Shown: positions 9,914 through 20,616, numbered from the stretch's first letter. The stretch: 64,000 nucleotides of DNA from Lasiosphaeria ovina (GCA_033439765.1 JAULSN010000003.1:4836001-4900000); one strand, 5' to 3'. Numbers and translations: made by a program. Notes: a model not told the origin generated them from the letters alone.

Positions 9914-11500
9914 TCAAAGCTCATCTCGAGAAATCTTGGCGTCTTCCAAGACCCCCAGGCGCTCGGCCTCGGCGCAAATCAGCTCGGCGTAAGCCTGGCT
10001 GCGAACAGAGACCTTGACGGGGAACGGCTCGTCGGTGGCCTCGAGACTCAGGATCCGCGAGTTGTACGGGCCGTTCTGCAACAGATTTTGCTGTCAGCAC
10101 ACGGCAGCCCACGAAATCAAAATGCAAAGGAAAGACAGAGAAAATAAACCTACAGGCTTGAAGTCAAAGCACTGCACCAGGCGGGCAATGTTGATAAACA
10201 TGCTCCTCTGTGCCAGGCGGTAGCCAACGCAGATGCGGCGCCCGCCGCGAAACTGCCACAGGCCGTGGGCGATGTCGGTCTCATGGCCGTCCATCCAGCG
10301 GTCCGGGCCGAAGGTCTCGGGACTGTCGCACTCGTCGCCGACCACAACCGCGTTAATAACGAAGCCAGTAACTTCAGGGAAGCGGTAGCCCTCGAACTCG
10401 ATGTCCTGCGACGCGACGTGGTCGGGCGTGATGACGAAGATGGGCCGCCAGCGCAGCAGCTCCTTGGCCGTGGCACAAACATAACGCAGGGCGTCCATGT
10501 CAGCGAGGGTGGGCAGGCGGGCGTCGGGCCCGACGCCGAGCACGCGGTCGAGTTGGCGAGCACGCGCGCGAAGACGGCCGGGTGCTCGAGCGCCGCCATG
10601 ATCATGATGTGCAGCGCCTCGCGCGTCGTGTCGCTGCCGGCCTCGATCAGCTGCATGGCCACGTACATGGCGTCGTCATCGCTACCCGTGTACTTGGTGT
10701 CGCCGTGGAGTAGTGTGTCGCGCGCGAACGACGGCGGCGCCGTGCCGCGGCGGATCTGCTCGAGAACAAGCGCCCACCACGAGCGGTACACGTCGTAGTT
10801 CCAGCGGTCTAGCTTCTCCCAGTGCGCCTGCCACGGCTGCAGCCAGCGCGGCAGGCGCGCCAGTGCCGGGAACCAGTCGACGACGCTGCTGCCGGTGGTA
10901 GTGACGAAGACGGTGACGAGGCTCTGCAGGTCCTCGAGGTCCTTGGTGGACTTGGCGAGGCGCTCACCGAGGGCGATGCGGTGGACCACGGAGTTGGCGT
11001 AGCGGTAGTGGTGGCGGTACCAGAGGGCTGGCTTGAGCAGGTACTCGGCGAGCATCTGCGCGCTCTCCGTCTCCAGCCACTCGCCGTACTGCTTCACGGC
11101 GGTGCCGCTTAGCAGCGTGTGCATGATGCGTCGCGGCTCGGCCCATTTCTCCTGCGTCATGAGCAGCGACCGGCTGTGGCCGTGGCTGACGACGCCGCTG
11201 GCCATGGGCATAGGCAACCGTGTTTGTGGCGCTCCCGCGCTTGGCGATGATCTCGGACACGACGCGCTTGCTGTTGAGGAACACGATCGTCTTGGAGCCG
11301 ACGCGCGCCGTAGCCATCTCGCCATATCGGACTAGGCCTCGAAGCTGTGCCGGGGATTAGCGTCAGGTTGTTGCTGTGCAAAATTAACATTTGGTTGATT
11401 GGACCTACCCATTTCTGATCTGGATCGCTCCTGGCATCCTTCAACTTCAGCAGATTCCCAAACAGCGACACGCCTCACGGCCCCGGGGGCAGTTTCGGCT
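9914..11500 (-). pseudogene. Cytochrome P450, broken by two frameshifts and a stop
   Basis: Exon pieces on the minus strand are about 11500-11409, 11344-10154 and 10075-9914. Introns 11408-11345 (donor GTAGGT, acceptor CACAG) and 10153-10076 (GTAGGT, TTGCAG, CTGAC branch) are clear. Diagnostic motifs are the Pro hinge LPPGP, I-helix AGSDTTRE, KELLRWRP (ExxR), FGPDRW and the heme loop FRGGRRICVG, so this was a class II microsomal monooxygenase. Three defects are visible: TGA directly after LPPGP (near 11480), a frame change after KRGSATNT (near 11220), and one missing base after HPAVFARV (near 10560). The N-terminal membrane anchor is not recognisable. The substrate is unknown. Single-base sequencing errors could mimic two of the defects. 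Confidence 0.85.
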
Positions 11501-12117
11501 TCTGTCCATTTTTGAAGCCAGCCGAAAAGATAGATATGGGACAGAACAGGTCGTTATGTGTGCCATGAAATATGTGTTAAAACTTGATGGCATCCGCCAA
11601 AACCGCCGCATACCTTATCAAGTTATTAAAGGGCCAGCCCCTTTGGCACGCTGCTGACAAAGGACGGGAAGACGGGAGCTTGCGGGCCCGGTACGGTACC
11701 TTCGTCCCCGGTTTGGAGTGCATAAGGGGGGTGGACTCGCGGTGACCTGGGAATGCCCTGCAAGTGATGCCCCATCTTGCCCCAACTCCCTGTCACATGG
11801 ATATTGCGATGGCCTCGGAATGTCCACCTTGACCCCGCATCAAAACCGCTGCCACCATTCTCGGTCAAGTTAGCCCCTCCTCGTCCGGTCTTGGCCCCAG
11901 CCATTCAGCAAGTCTCCCAGCAGCCAGTTCTGGGGCACCAAGTTCCGTTTTTGGACCTGGCTTGCGATGCACCCCCAATTAGATTCCCGAGGAAGCTGCA
12001 GTGGCACGGTACCAATTTCCACATCACCTCCTCCAGTCCCACGTCATGATACCCGCTGCCCCTTGAACGCCCAAACAAACAAAGACTACAGAACACGAAG
12101 AAGAAAACGCGACAAAA
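11501..12117. other. Intergenic region, divergent 5' flanks of P450 and alcohol oxidase
   Basis: No coding frame supported. The last 60 bp before 12118 is A/C-rich and looks like a 5' UTR (caacaaagactacagaac...). Confidence 0.5.
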
Positions 12118-14798
12118 ATGGCAGCAGAGCTCGACCTGTCGCTGCTCACGGCACCCAGGCCCGCGGGACTGTCGCTGGCCCCGACGTCCGACGGTTTCAG
12201 CGAACGGCAGTGGAAAATCCTCATGGCTTTCATGAACACGGTTATCCCTGCTATCCAATACCAGGAGCTGCTGACCGAGCCTGCAGGTTTCTCGGTTGTT
12301 TCTTTGTCGAAAGACGAGTATTCGAGAACAGTGTCGCAGCTCGCCGTCACCGCTTCGCCAGACGCGTCATCAGAAGTGTTCGAGGCATACCTAGCCGAGA
12401 GGCCGGCAGACAGCGAAGCCTTCGCCGAGGTGTTGAGAAGCGTACTATTCCAGGTCCCACAGGCAAAGAGGAAACAGCTCCAGCTGCTTCTTTCTATCTT
12501 GTCGTCAGTTCTCCTCTCGATTTCAGTTTGGAGCACAATCCCCCCTCCCCCCCCGGGCCTAGGATTTGGCTGCGGGTAAGCCTTGGAAGAGCAGTCTTGC
12601 TGATTCATGAACAACTCTGGGCTATAGAACATGCGCAGGCAGCCTCATCCTCACCGGCTACAAGTCGCCCATCACCAGGCTTCCCGCCGCTGACAGGATC
12701 AAGATTCTCCACCGCTGGCGGACAAGCTCGCTTTGGACCGTGAGAAGTCTGTTCAAAACAATGACGACGCTGGGCAAGCTGGTGTTCATGCGCACAAGTA
12801 CCACCTTCGATCTATTGACAGGCTTTCCGTCTGTCCCGCCGTCCTGGAAAGCGACCCCGTCCTATCCTTACGAGTTCTTGCAGTTCCAGCCGCCCACGTC
12901 TCCCAGCCGCGAGGGGGGCGCCGTGGAGATCGAGACAGACGTTGTCATTGTCGGCTCTGGGTGCGGCGCTGGCGTGTGCGCATGGAGGCTGGCCAATTCG
13001 GCAGGGCCTTCGGTGCGGGTGCTTGTCCTCGAGAAAGGGCATCACTTTGACGCCTCTTGCTTTCCTATGTCACAGAAATATGCCCTGTCTAATCTTTACG
13101 AAGCCGGCGGCGTCATCGAGAGCGACGACGGATCCATGACGGTAACGGCGGGCAGTTGCTTTGGCGGCGGCGGCACCGTCAACTGGAGCGCCGGGCTTCA
13201 GACACAGGACTTTGTGCGCAGAGAGTGGGCAAAGGAGCGCAACCTGCCATTCTTCGAGAGCCCCGAGTTCCAGGCCAGCCTGGACATGGTATGCGAGTCG
13301 ATGGGGGTGTTGGCCGACAACCTGAAGCCGAACCACGGCAACCGCACACTGCTCGACGGCGCGGCCAAGCTGGGATACCAAGGCAAGATCGTGCCCCAGA
13401 ACTGCGGCAACACGGAACACCACGACGGACACTGCACACTCGGCTGCTGGCGCGGCGAGAAGAAAGGCCCGGTCAACGGCTGGTTCCCCGAGGCGGCCAA
13501 GAACGGGGTCAAGTTTGCCGAGGGCATGGCGGTAGACAGGGTTCTGTTTGAACAGGTCAGCGGCAAAAAGGTTGCAAAAGGAGTCACTGGCGTCTGGACA
13601 GCAAAGGGCAGCGGCGAGAAGATTAGGGTTGTAGTCAAGGCGAAGAAGGTCATCGTCAGTGGCGGATCTCTCTGGAGCCCAATTGTGCTCATGAACAGTG
13701 GGCTAAAGGTAAGTCGCGAACCTCCAATCAAGGATGTTGACACTGGAACGGTCAGGCATCCACTACAGCTCGGAGCTAACATGATTGAAACATACAGAAC
13801 CCACACATCGGAAAGAGCCTGTACCTCCACCCTACAAACTTCGTGGCGGCGGTCTTTGACGAGGAGGTCAAACCGTGGGAAGGTATGTTCAGATTAGCTG
13901 CGAGAAATGGAAAAAGGAACCACGAACTGCGCTTACAAGTCCATCACGATAGGCGGCAGCCTCACCTCCGTAGTGGGCAGCTTGGAGAACCTGGACGGCA
14001 AAGGCCACGGCGTCAAGCTCGAAGCCATGTCGATGATGGTAGCACCCCTTCTCCACACAACACTGCCTCAACTAACCAGCTGTCTTCTCCAACCAGCCAA
14101 GCTTCTGCATGCCCTTCCTCCCGTGGGCCTCGGGGCCCGAATACAAGCTCCTTGCGTCCAAGTACCGGCACATGAACGTGTTCATCGCCATCTGCCGAGA
14201 CCGCGACACGGGCCACGTATATCGGGACCCTGAAGCCGGCGTGCCGCGGATCGCGTACAGCCCGTCAGACTTTGACCGCGCCCACAACCTCGCGGGGATG
14301 GTATCTCTGGCCAAGATCCTGCGCGCGCAGGGAGCGAGAGAGATCCACCCGTGCGTCCCCGGCTTCCCGCCGTTCATTCGCAGCAGCACAAACCGCGCCC
14401 ACAGCGACACCGACGCCGGCGACACCGACAAAGCCGCCACAGCTACCTCCACCGCGCACGAGACCGCAGACGACGATACTGAGAGTGACGAAGCCGCGTT
14501 CGCCGCGTGGCTGCGCGCGTTCGAAGAGTTCGGCAACAAGCCGCCCGTCACGCCGTTCGCGTCAGCGCACCAGATGGGCTCATGCCGCATGAGCGCGCTC
14601 GAGCGCGACGGCGTCGTCGACCCGCGCGGCCGCGTCTGGGGCACCCAGGGCCTGTACGTGGCCGACGCGAGCGTCTTCCCCAGCGCCAGCGGCGTCAACC
14701 CCATGGTCACCGTCATGGCTGTCGCCGACTGGATCGCCCAGGGCGTGTGCGAGGACCTCGCAGCTGACGCGGCGGTGGGACCGAGTTCGAGGCTGTGA
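12118..14798 (+). CDS. Long-chain fatty alcohol oxidase (GMC flavoprotein family)
   Basis: Model: join(12118..12575,12643..13708,13798..13882,13953..14038,14097..14798), 798 residues. All junctions keep frame; introns 3-5 have GTAAGT, GTATGT and GTAGCA donors. Intron 1 (12576-12642, GTAAGC) is the weakest: donor GTCAGT near 12504 is an alternative that would drop the odd Pro-rich segment. The N-terminal helical region (ERQWKILMAFMNTVIPAI) is typical of fatty alcohol oxidases. The FAD dinucleotide motif is VVIVGSGCGAGVCAWRLA. The C-terminal GMC block includes SAHQMGSCRM and NPMVTVMAVADWIA. The family oxidises long-chain alcohols to aldehydes with O2, on peroxisomal or ER membranes, in alkane/fatty-alcohol breakdown. 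A Thr/Asp-rich insert (about DTDAGDTDKAATATSTA) sits in the C-terminal domain. It is divergent from the broken P450. Confidence 0.9.
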
Positions 14799-14947
14799 GT
14801 TCGCTGAAGTTTGGGGTTGGGGTGTTGGATTTGGTTGAGCACCGTTCAAAGCAGCTTTGGATTCAAGGGTTGAAGATGTGGTGCCAGTTGCCAGTATATA
14901 ATAGTATGTAGCCCAAAATGTAATAGCAGCAAGATGATGATTAGTGT

Positions 14948-15433
14948 TTACCATAGCTGCTTCTTGTTCGGCTTTTTCTCTTTCTCCCGCTCCTTCTCCT
15001 CCTGCTTTCTCTCCTTCTTCTCCCTCTTCTTCAGGTCCCTATCAAACCCATCCAGAGTAGCCAGTACCTTTCTCTTCTGCTGATCATATCCGTCAATATC
15101 CCCCACGTATGTCCGAAGCCTGTCAATCCTGTATCTGACTGTCTCGGCCGAAAATAATGGATTAGATTGAACCTTGGGCTTCAAACCACCAACCCACTTG
15201 TACGCCTCCAACAGCCTATCCCGGTTTTCAATGGGGGGTTGATGCATAGCTTGGTTGAATCTGGCATTCATTTGTGCCACTGCTTCGCCCACGACTTCGG
15301 TTACCGCGTCAACAGCTAGTTGTCCCCTTGCCAGCGCTGGATCAAGTGCTTGCGGCTGGCGGCCGGAATCATGCCGTTTCTGGCCTTGATTGGGAGCAGG
15401 TGCTTTTTGGAACAAGTTGCGCAATTTGACCAT
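14948..15433 (-). CDS. Small helical protein with Lys/Glu-rich tail, unknown function
   Basis: 161 residues from the ATG at 15433 (MVKLRNLFQKAPAPNQGQKR). The central region is amphipathic helix (AVDAVTEVVGEAVAQMNARF; LLEAYKWVGGLKPKV; VRYRIDRLRTYVGDIDGYDQ). The last 30 residues are Lys/Glu repeats (KKREKKERKQEEKEREKEKK) and look like a nuclear or nucleolar tail. A 5'-UTR intron is possible (GTAATT ... CTAATG ... ATATGCAG just upstream). A decayed paralogous copy of the N-terminus lies at 22458-22652, and the 5' flank is also duplicated at 21.2-22.3 kb. This shows the gene is real or was, but no family is recognised. Confidence 0.6.
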   Translation of the reverse strand: MVKLRNLFQKAPAPNQGQKRHDSGRQPQALDPALARGQLAVDAVTEVVGEAVAQMNARFNQAMHQPPIENRDRLLEAYKWVGGLKPKVQSNPLFSAETVRYRIDRLRTYVGDIDGYDQQKRKVLATLDGFDRDLKKREKKERKQEEKEREKEKKPNKKQLW

Positions 15434-15513
15434 TGTTACGGATGCTGCATATTATGGTTCATTAGCCGGGCTAGCCCTTCGTCTATTGCGCACTTCGACC
15501 AATTACCTGTTTG

Positions 15514-15845
15514 GCTGCAAGGCCTCTTGCTGGTGATTGAATGGCCTGGGCAGAGAATCTGGAGCACCGCGGTGGAAAAGGCCGGCGCCTGAGTTCAAGT
15601 GGTATTATGGTGGTGCTGGGCGCGATTGTGGTTGACACTGGTTGTGGTCGGGAGCTAGGAGGAGGAGGCGTGAGGGAGAAATTCTCACTAGGCTGGAAGT
15701 GGGAGAGTCGGTTCTATTAATACCTGCCTGTTCAAACGGCCATTTTGAGGAGCAGCATGTCACATGTGTGGGAACCTCATGATGCTGTAGTCATGCGAAG
15801 ACATCAGTTGAGCTCGATGCTTGTTTCAAGCAATGTGGCTCGAAG
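15514..15845 (+). repeat. Segment A of a dispersed duplication (upstream flank of the 14948 gene)
   Basis: 15514-15765 aligns in the same orientation with 21226-21475 (shared stretches such as gcgtgagggagaga and ggccattt). 15762-15845 aligns with 22236-22310 (gtgggaacct, agttgagctcg, ttcaagcaa). Divergence is substantial, so this is an old duplication. Confidence 0.7.
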
Positions 15846-15911
15846 CTGGATTGGCCCTGTTCTGGTGGTGTTTAACAACAACAAGGTGTCTACCCTCAAC
15901 CTCACAGAAAC

Positions 15912-16044
15912 ACGCCATATCCGATTGCCGAAGGGCGTTTAACCACGTAGTGAAGCCGTATTTGCCTTTTTCATCGCGATAAGGACAGTCGTCCCTCCTG
16001 GACGTGCGCCTTTTTCTCCTAGGCGTATAGCTTACATTAGTTGA
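15912..16044 (+). repeat. 133-bp dispersed repeat, copy 1
   Basis: Starts acgccatatccgattgccga and ends attagttga. It aligns over its whole 133 bp with 29924-30056, about 80 percent by eye. One frame reads RHIRLPKGV in both copies, so it may be a transposable-element scrap. Confidence 0.8.
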
Positions 16045-16340
16045 GCGGCGGGGGGGGCACGGATTCTGTTCGCAACTGAAATTCCTGTGAGCCTGTGGTC
16101 AGGCTTGCCTAGGTGTGGGCAGTGAGGTCATGACCAGGTGTAGCTGCCACTTGGGCTTGTGCTTCGTCGAAGTGCAACGTGGCCTTTGGCTGCGTGTGGG
16201 CCCTCCCTTCAGACTTCCACCTGAACTCGAAGGAAGGCAGGCCGGCAGGCCCCTGACCAAGTGACTTGACCTGCAACAGGTACGTACCCGGGGAGGGAAA
16301 GGACAAACAACCGGGCAGGGACCCACATGCTGCTCTCGAG

Positions 16341-16393
16341 GACCCACACTAATTTTTGCAGCCGTGCACGGACCAACTAGGACCTTTATAAAA
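16341..16393 (+). promoter_or_regulatory. U1 snRNA promoter: PSE-like block plus TATA box
   Basis: Elements are gacccacac (16341-16349), aatttttgcag (16351-16361), gtgcacggacca (16364-16375) and TATAAAA (16387-16393). These match the block before U6 at 7903-7957, with the same 11-bp gap before TATA. TATA lies 54 bp before the U1 5' end. Confidence 0.75.
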
Positions 16394-16447
16394 TAACCTG
16401 CCACCCCTCCTCTCTCTTCCTCTTCCTTTCTCTTTTTTTTCTTCTTC

Positions 16448-16594
16448 ATACTTACCTTGGTTCGGGGCAGGGAGATCAAGAATCCCTTGCTCCATAGTGG
16501 ATGGCCTGCATTGCACACCGCGGTTGCACTCTACTATTGATTACCCTTCGGGGTTGTTGGGACCGTAATTTTTGATAACCCACCCATCTTTGTC
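16448..16594 (+). ncRNA. U1: U1 spliceosomal snRNA
   Basis: The 5' end ATACTTACC (16448-16456) is the invariant U1 sequence that pairs with 5' splice sites. A stem-loop with attgcac (about 16512-16518) matches the loop II bound by U1A in other eukaryotes. The Sm site aatttttg is at 16567-16574. The 147-nt length fits fungal U1. The RNA base-pairs with donor sites in early spliceosome assembly in the nucleus. The 3' end is approximate: after the Sm site only about 20 nt precede a T-run, and a strong terminal hairpin is not obvious. Promoter and downstream elements are shared with U6. Confidence 0.85.
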
Positions 16595-16645
16595 TTTTTT
16601 TCACTGTGATCGCCGCTCACGAGTGGTGCCATGGAGAAGAAGAGC
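16595..16645 (+). promoter_or_regulatory. Downstream block shared with the U6 gene
   Basis: T-run followed by tcactgtgatcg, cgagtgg and tggagaagaagagca; counterpart of 8101-8150. A Pol III-style T-run right after a normally Pol II-made RNA is unexpected. Confidence 0.6.
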
Positions 16646-17646
16646 ATTCCCTTCGCCGCGCCTGCCTGCCTGTCTTGATGATTGTGTGTGCTGCTGTAGC
16701 GTAGTGCTGCCTATTTGCCAGCAGTCTTCGACGCCGAATTTTGAAATTCCGGCTCGGCCCTGATTGAGGCAGGCGGCCTACCCTCCATGTTGTAGGGCTA
16801 GTCCCCGAGGAAGGAAGGCGCGAAAGGAGACAGCCGCAAGAATGGTCCTCGATCGCGAGCCTCACCATGGCGTTAGCACGCAGCAACCTCCTAGCACATT
16901 CACGCAGTAGCCTGCTAGCTAGGTAATTAGCTAGAAAAACTCTCGACGTAATTCTCGATCATGAGGCAGGCGCCCAAGTTTCCAACCCCATTATGGAAAC
17001 GCTGGCCGTGGGCGCGAGGCCAGCAGCGCGATGGTCAGCACTGCTCCAGCGCCGCGGCAGATACCTGGGCCTGCCAGACGACGGAACTTCCTTCCCAGGC
17101 TTGCCTGAGCGCTCAAGCGAGGACGTCCACGTTTTGAAATGCACGTAATTACCAATAGCAAAGACGCTACTTGTAGTTGCATCTGCACAGACTGGCGAGC
17201 GCTCTACCATGATTTTCCGTCCCTCGTTTCCCAAGGGAGGGGTGCCGGGCAAGCTCACACAGCCGGGACACTTCCGTGTGGATGTTACATTCCAAGCTAG
17301 CTCGTGCAGGGGCACAGCAAAAAAAGATTATCGCCATCATCCGCAAAAATTGGAACTCTCAAACTGACCAGTGAGAGTGGCAGGGCCGGTGCGTGGCTAC
17401 GTTCAAGGTGTTGGTGGCCTTCCTCCACCATCAAGAGTAAGCCATCAAGTACAAGGCAAGTCAGCCACGCTTTGGAGGAGCTGGTCTGTGAATTCATCTA
17501 CTTCGGTACCTGCGTGCCCTTGACTACCAACCCTCATAGCTCAGCGCTCACAAGAACGCAACAATTACGCCCGGCATTCGTATTTGTGTTTAGTTGTCAA
17601 AATGAGGCCATATTTGAGTTGATTGGATTATTTACATATATTTGAC
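16646..17646. other. Intergenic, no gene seen
   Basis: No supported coding frame or RNA. It runs to the left candidate end of the hAT element. Confidence 0.45.
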
Positions 17647-20616
17647 CAGCGCTGAAAAAACAATGTTCCGGCCCGGGTAAACCCCGGCACAGAAAAAAAC
17701 TGCCAGCCGGGACGCCGAAAGCCAGTCAAAGCCATGCCGAAGCTTCAAAACAGGCCATATCGCCGCCAATTCAACAGGCACAACAGCTTGTTGATGGTAT
17801 CGCTACTGAGCCCGTGTCCCCGCAGTCCAACGATCAATTTGGCCACACTAGATAGCCTCTCGCAGTCTGAAGACATCGCCGGGATCGAAAGAAGGTCAAA
17901 GGCCATTCGTGACAACCGTGGAAAGCGGTCTTTGTTGTCAGTCCACCAAGCTAGAATGTCATCAACAGGCTTGACAGGTTCTTGAAGGTATTGTTGAAGC
18001 TCAGAGAGGTAGGCGGGGGGGTCGTAGTAATCGTGGCCGGTAAGGTACGTATTTACGAAGTCTTGGACCTCCACAGGGACTTCGGGGACCTCGATATGGG
18101 GGTAATGCCAGTCGAAGAACGCAGTTACTAGGGCCATAATATCAAGGACCTGTTCACCAGGTAGGTACCTGACAATCCACTTGTCCTTATGCCCAGGGTG
18201 TAGAATCATCGAGACCCAGTAAACCGGTGTAACTTCCAACCTCTTGATGTATTTCTTGAGCTTCGCAATTGAGCGATCAAGACTTTGAGCCAGGAAAACC
18301 TCACTCTCGCCTGCCAAAGGAAGGTCGGGCGCTGCGGCAGGCTCGGGGTGTGGCAGGCGAACGTTAACGGCGATCGCGACCTCGGGGGGCATCATTGAGC
18401 TGGCCCTAGATCGGCGAGGAAGGCTGGCTTCGTAATCCCGTAGGTGTGTGATCGGCCGGGTCGCTCGTTGCGTTCGTCTTGGTGTTGCGGGCGGCTCTGC
18501 AACGACGATTTCTTCCTGTCCCGGGGCAGATGGCGGCGCCGGTGCAGGACCCGGGCGAGCCGGTGCATAGGCAAGCCGTCGATTAGAAAGCTCTTCAACC
18601 AAGTAATACATCGTAGGGATAACCTCACAAAAGAGTGGCTTCCTATATTCGAAGCGCTTGGTGATGACTTTGAAGGGCTCTAACTGGGTTTTGACTTCCT
18701 TCAAAATATGCCAGTCTTCGGGGCTCAACACATCGGCAACAGGGACTCTTTTTGACGGGTTGGGGTTTTGCAACGACTGGAAGGTCCAGTAATCTAGCAC
18801 ATCGCGAAGCCGAATTGCCCTCTCAATCATAGAATAAACAGAGTTCCATCGAGTACTGTTGTCAGCTTTGAGTTGAAGCCCGATTAAATCGTCGTCAAAG
18901 AAAACCTGATCACCAACAGCCTCAAGCTCCTCGGCGCTCAGCCGCCGGTTGGCGACGTTGAGGAAGGAATCCCGGCGTTGAGGGTTGCAGCGAACATGGT
19001 GTACGAGGTTGTGAAGCTTACCGACTGGCCCGCGTTTACGCCATTCCTTGAGGATTTTATCTTCTTCCTCGAGGTTGTTTTGCAGGTTATCGTGAGGTTC
19101 GAGGGTCCTGAGCAGCTCTCTACTGTCGCCCTCAATGAAGGCTTTGGCGGTAAGGTTAAGTATGTGGCCGAAGCAACGCACACGACGGCGTGCCTCGGAA
19201 TCAGCCCAGCCGTCGGCATCAAGGCCCGGCTCAAGCTCCCGAATTAAATGCCGAATACTCGTATCGTTATTGTCGGTATTGTCGGCCTGAAAGTAACCGA
19301 CTTCCTCATTACCTATGCCGTACTCGGCGAGGACCCTCGTGATGATCGGCGCGAGGTTATCGCCGCCGTGCTTCCCCCAGATGCGGGGCACGCCCAGAGT
19401 ACAGTTTACCAGCTTTCCACAGGCATCAACGAAGTGTAGAAATATACCGAAGAGGGCGTCGCCATTCGGCGAAGTCCACGCGTCGAAGGAAAGGTTCTTT
19501 TTGTGCTTACTTGCCATTATTCTTTCACGAAGTTGATCCGCCTGGGTAGCGAATCTTTCCTCTACCCAGGCCTTGATCGTGTTGGCTGACTTCGGCAATA
19601 GGGTTTCCGTTAATCCGGGCGAAACCAGGGCAAGCATATGGCGGAAGGCAGGGCCCTCGATCATGTGGAAAGGAATAGAGTCTTCAATGACCCAGTCGAT
19701 GACTGCATCCTTGAAAGCGTCTGCCAAACACACCGGAATAGGCACAACACTCGGTGATCTTGTTGATGCCCCGAAGCGTTGCATATCTAGTACGCTGACG
19801 AGCTTCCGCTTCTTGGCTGGCGGCTCTTGGTGCTTCGCAGGGTAATACTTCTGATGTACGGAGTTGAGGTGTGAAGCCGCTGACGATGTAGCTGTTGAAC
19901 AGAAAAGCGTAATATCGGGACAAAGGGAACAAATCCAACTGCGGCCGTTGAGTCGGTCCCCCGCCGGGCTCAAGCCCACAGTAAAGACACCCCAATCACG
20001 AATCCACGATGTTCTTTTCTTCTTTTTGTCTATCCACATCTCCAACACGTAGCGGGTTCTTCCTGACAGTATAAAGGGCCATGTGTTCATGCCGGCAGAA
20101 AGCCCGCGGCCGTCTACCGCGAGCAGGGCTTCGATGCGGCTCGCGATGGAGGCAGGTTGACTGCTGGGGAGGGAGTTTTCGATAGATTCGGTCGGAAAGG
20201 ACCCTTTGGCCGAATTCGAGCCGGGGGCGTTCGGAGGACTGTCGGAAAAGGAAAAGGGACTTTCGGGAGGGCTAGTCATCGTGTTGGCAGGTCGGAATGG
20301 CTTTGGTTGTAGTAGAAGTGCGGGTTTTCGTAGGTGTGGCTGCGTTCAGACAGTTGTTCAGAGGCTGCCAGGTAAATGCAGGATTTTCGCCTGGAAAATC
20401 CACTTTTTCCTGGGCCGGGAACCCATTGTTGGCACCCTGAACCCAGGAAAATGGGCCATATAAACCAGCCCCACATATGCCAAATATGCCAAATATATTT
20501 CCACATCTTTGGCTTCATATTTGGCTTGATTGGGCCATTTTTTTTAGCGTATTAGAGTTGCAAATATTTGTATTTGGCCTATTTGCATTACCATATTTGC
20601 ATTGTTGCGAGCGCTG
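17647..20616 (-). mobile_element. hAT-superfamily DNA transposon, boundaries tentative
   Basis: The core is the intact transposase at 17745-20279. Candidate ends: the left end starts cagcgctgaaaaaacaatg (17647) and the right end, read inward on the other strand, starts cagcgctcgcaacaatg (20616). These form an imperfect terminal inverted repeat. TGAC flanks both ends (17643-17646 and 20617-20620), but a proper 8-bp hAT target duplication is not seen. Inside the right end is an AT-rich subterminal zone with repeated atttgc/tttggc words (about 20475-20600), a common transposase-binding layout. Boundaries are an inference. Confidence 0.5.
17745..20279 (-). CDS. hAT family transposase
   Basis: 844 residues, uninterrupted, start ATG at 20279 (MTSPPESPFSFS). 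The N-terminus has a BED-like zinc finger around residue 95-135 (WICSLCPD ... SAASHLNSVHQ). The middle holds the RNase H-like core with an inserted helical domain, for example NLSFDAWTSPNGDALFGIF and the acidic YFQADNTDNND. The C-terminus has the hAT dimerisation region: DDILAWWTDNKDRFPRLSRM, then AFDLLSIPAMSSDCERLSSV, and a closing LNWRRYGLF. Length and domain order are those of autonomous fungal hAT elements. No stops or frameshifts are seen, so this copy could be active if the ends are intact. Confidence 0.9.
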   Translation of the reverse strand: MTSPPESPFSFSDSPPNAPGSNSAKGSFPTESIENSLPSSQPASIASRIEALLAVDGRGLSAGMNTWPFILSGRTRYVLEMWIDKKKKRTSWIRDWGVFTVGLSPAGDRLNGRSWICSLCPDITLFCSTATSSAASHLNSVHQKYYPAKHQEPPAKKRKLVSVLDMQRFGASTRSPSVVPIPVCLADAFKDAVIDWVIEDSIPFHMIEGPAFRHMLALVSPGLTETLLPKSANTIKAWVEERFATQADQLRERIMASKHKKNLSFDAWTSPNGDALFGIFLHFVDACGKLVNCTLGVPRIWGKHGGDNLAPIITRVLAEYGIGNEEVGYFQADNTDNNDTSIRHLIRELEPGLDADGWADSEARRRVRCFGHILNLTAKAFIEGDSRELLRTLEPHDNLQNNLEEEDKILKEWRKRGPVGKLHNLVHHVRCNPQRRDSFLNVANRRLSAEELEAVGDQVFFDDDLIGLQLKADNSTRWNSVYSMIERAIRLRDVLDYWTFQSLQNPNPSKRVPVADVLSPEDWHILKEVKTQLEPFKVITKRFEYRKPLFCEVIPTMYYLVEELSNRRLAYAPARPGPAPAPPSAPGQEEIVVAEPPATPRRTQRATRPITHLRDYEASLPRRSRASSMMPPEVAIAVNVRLPHPEPAAAPDLPLAGESEVFLAQSLDRSIAKLKKYIKRLEVTPVYWVSMILHPGHKDKWIVRYLPGEQVLDIMALVTAFFDWHYPHIEVPEVPVEVQDFVNTYLTGHDYYDPPAYLSELQQYLQEPVKPVDDILAWWTDNKDRFPRLSRMAFDLLSIPAMSSDCERLSSVAKLIVGLRGHGLSSDTINKLLCLLNWRRYGLF

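Noticed and set aside
16448..16600. U1 region read as protein (part of a 139-residue minus frame)
   Set aside because: The U1 5' end, loop and Sm site explain the sequence; the frame is accidental.
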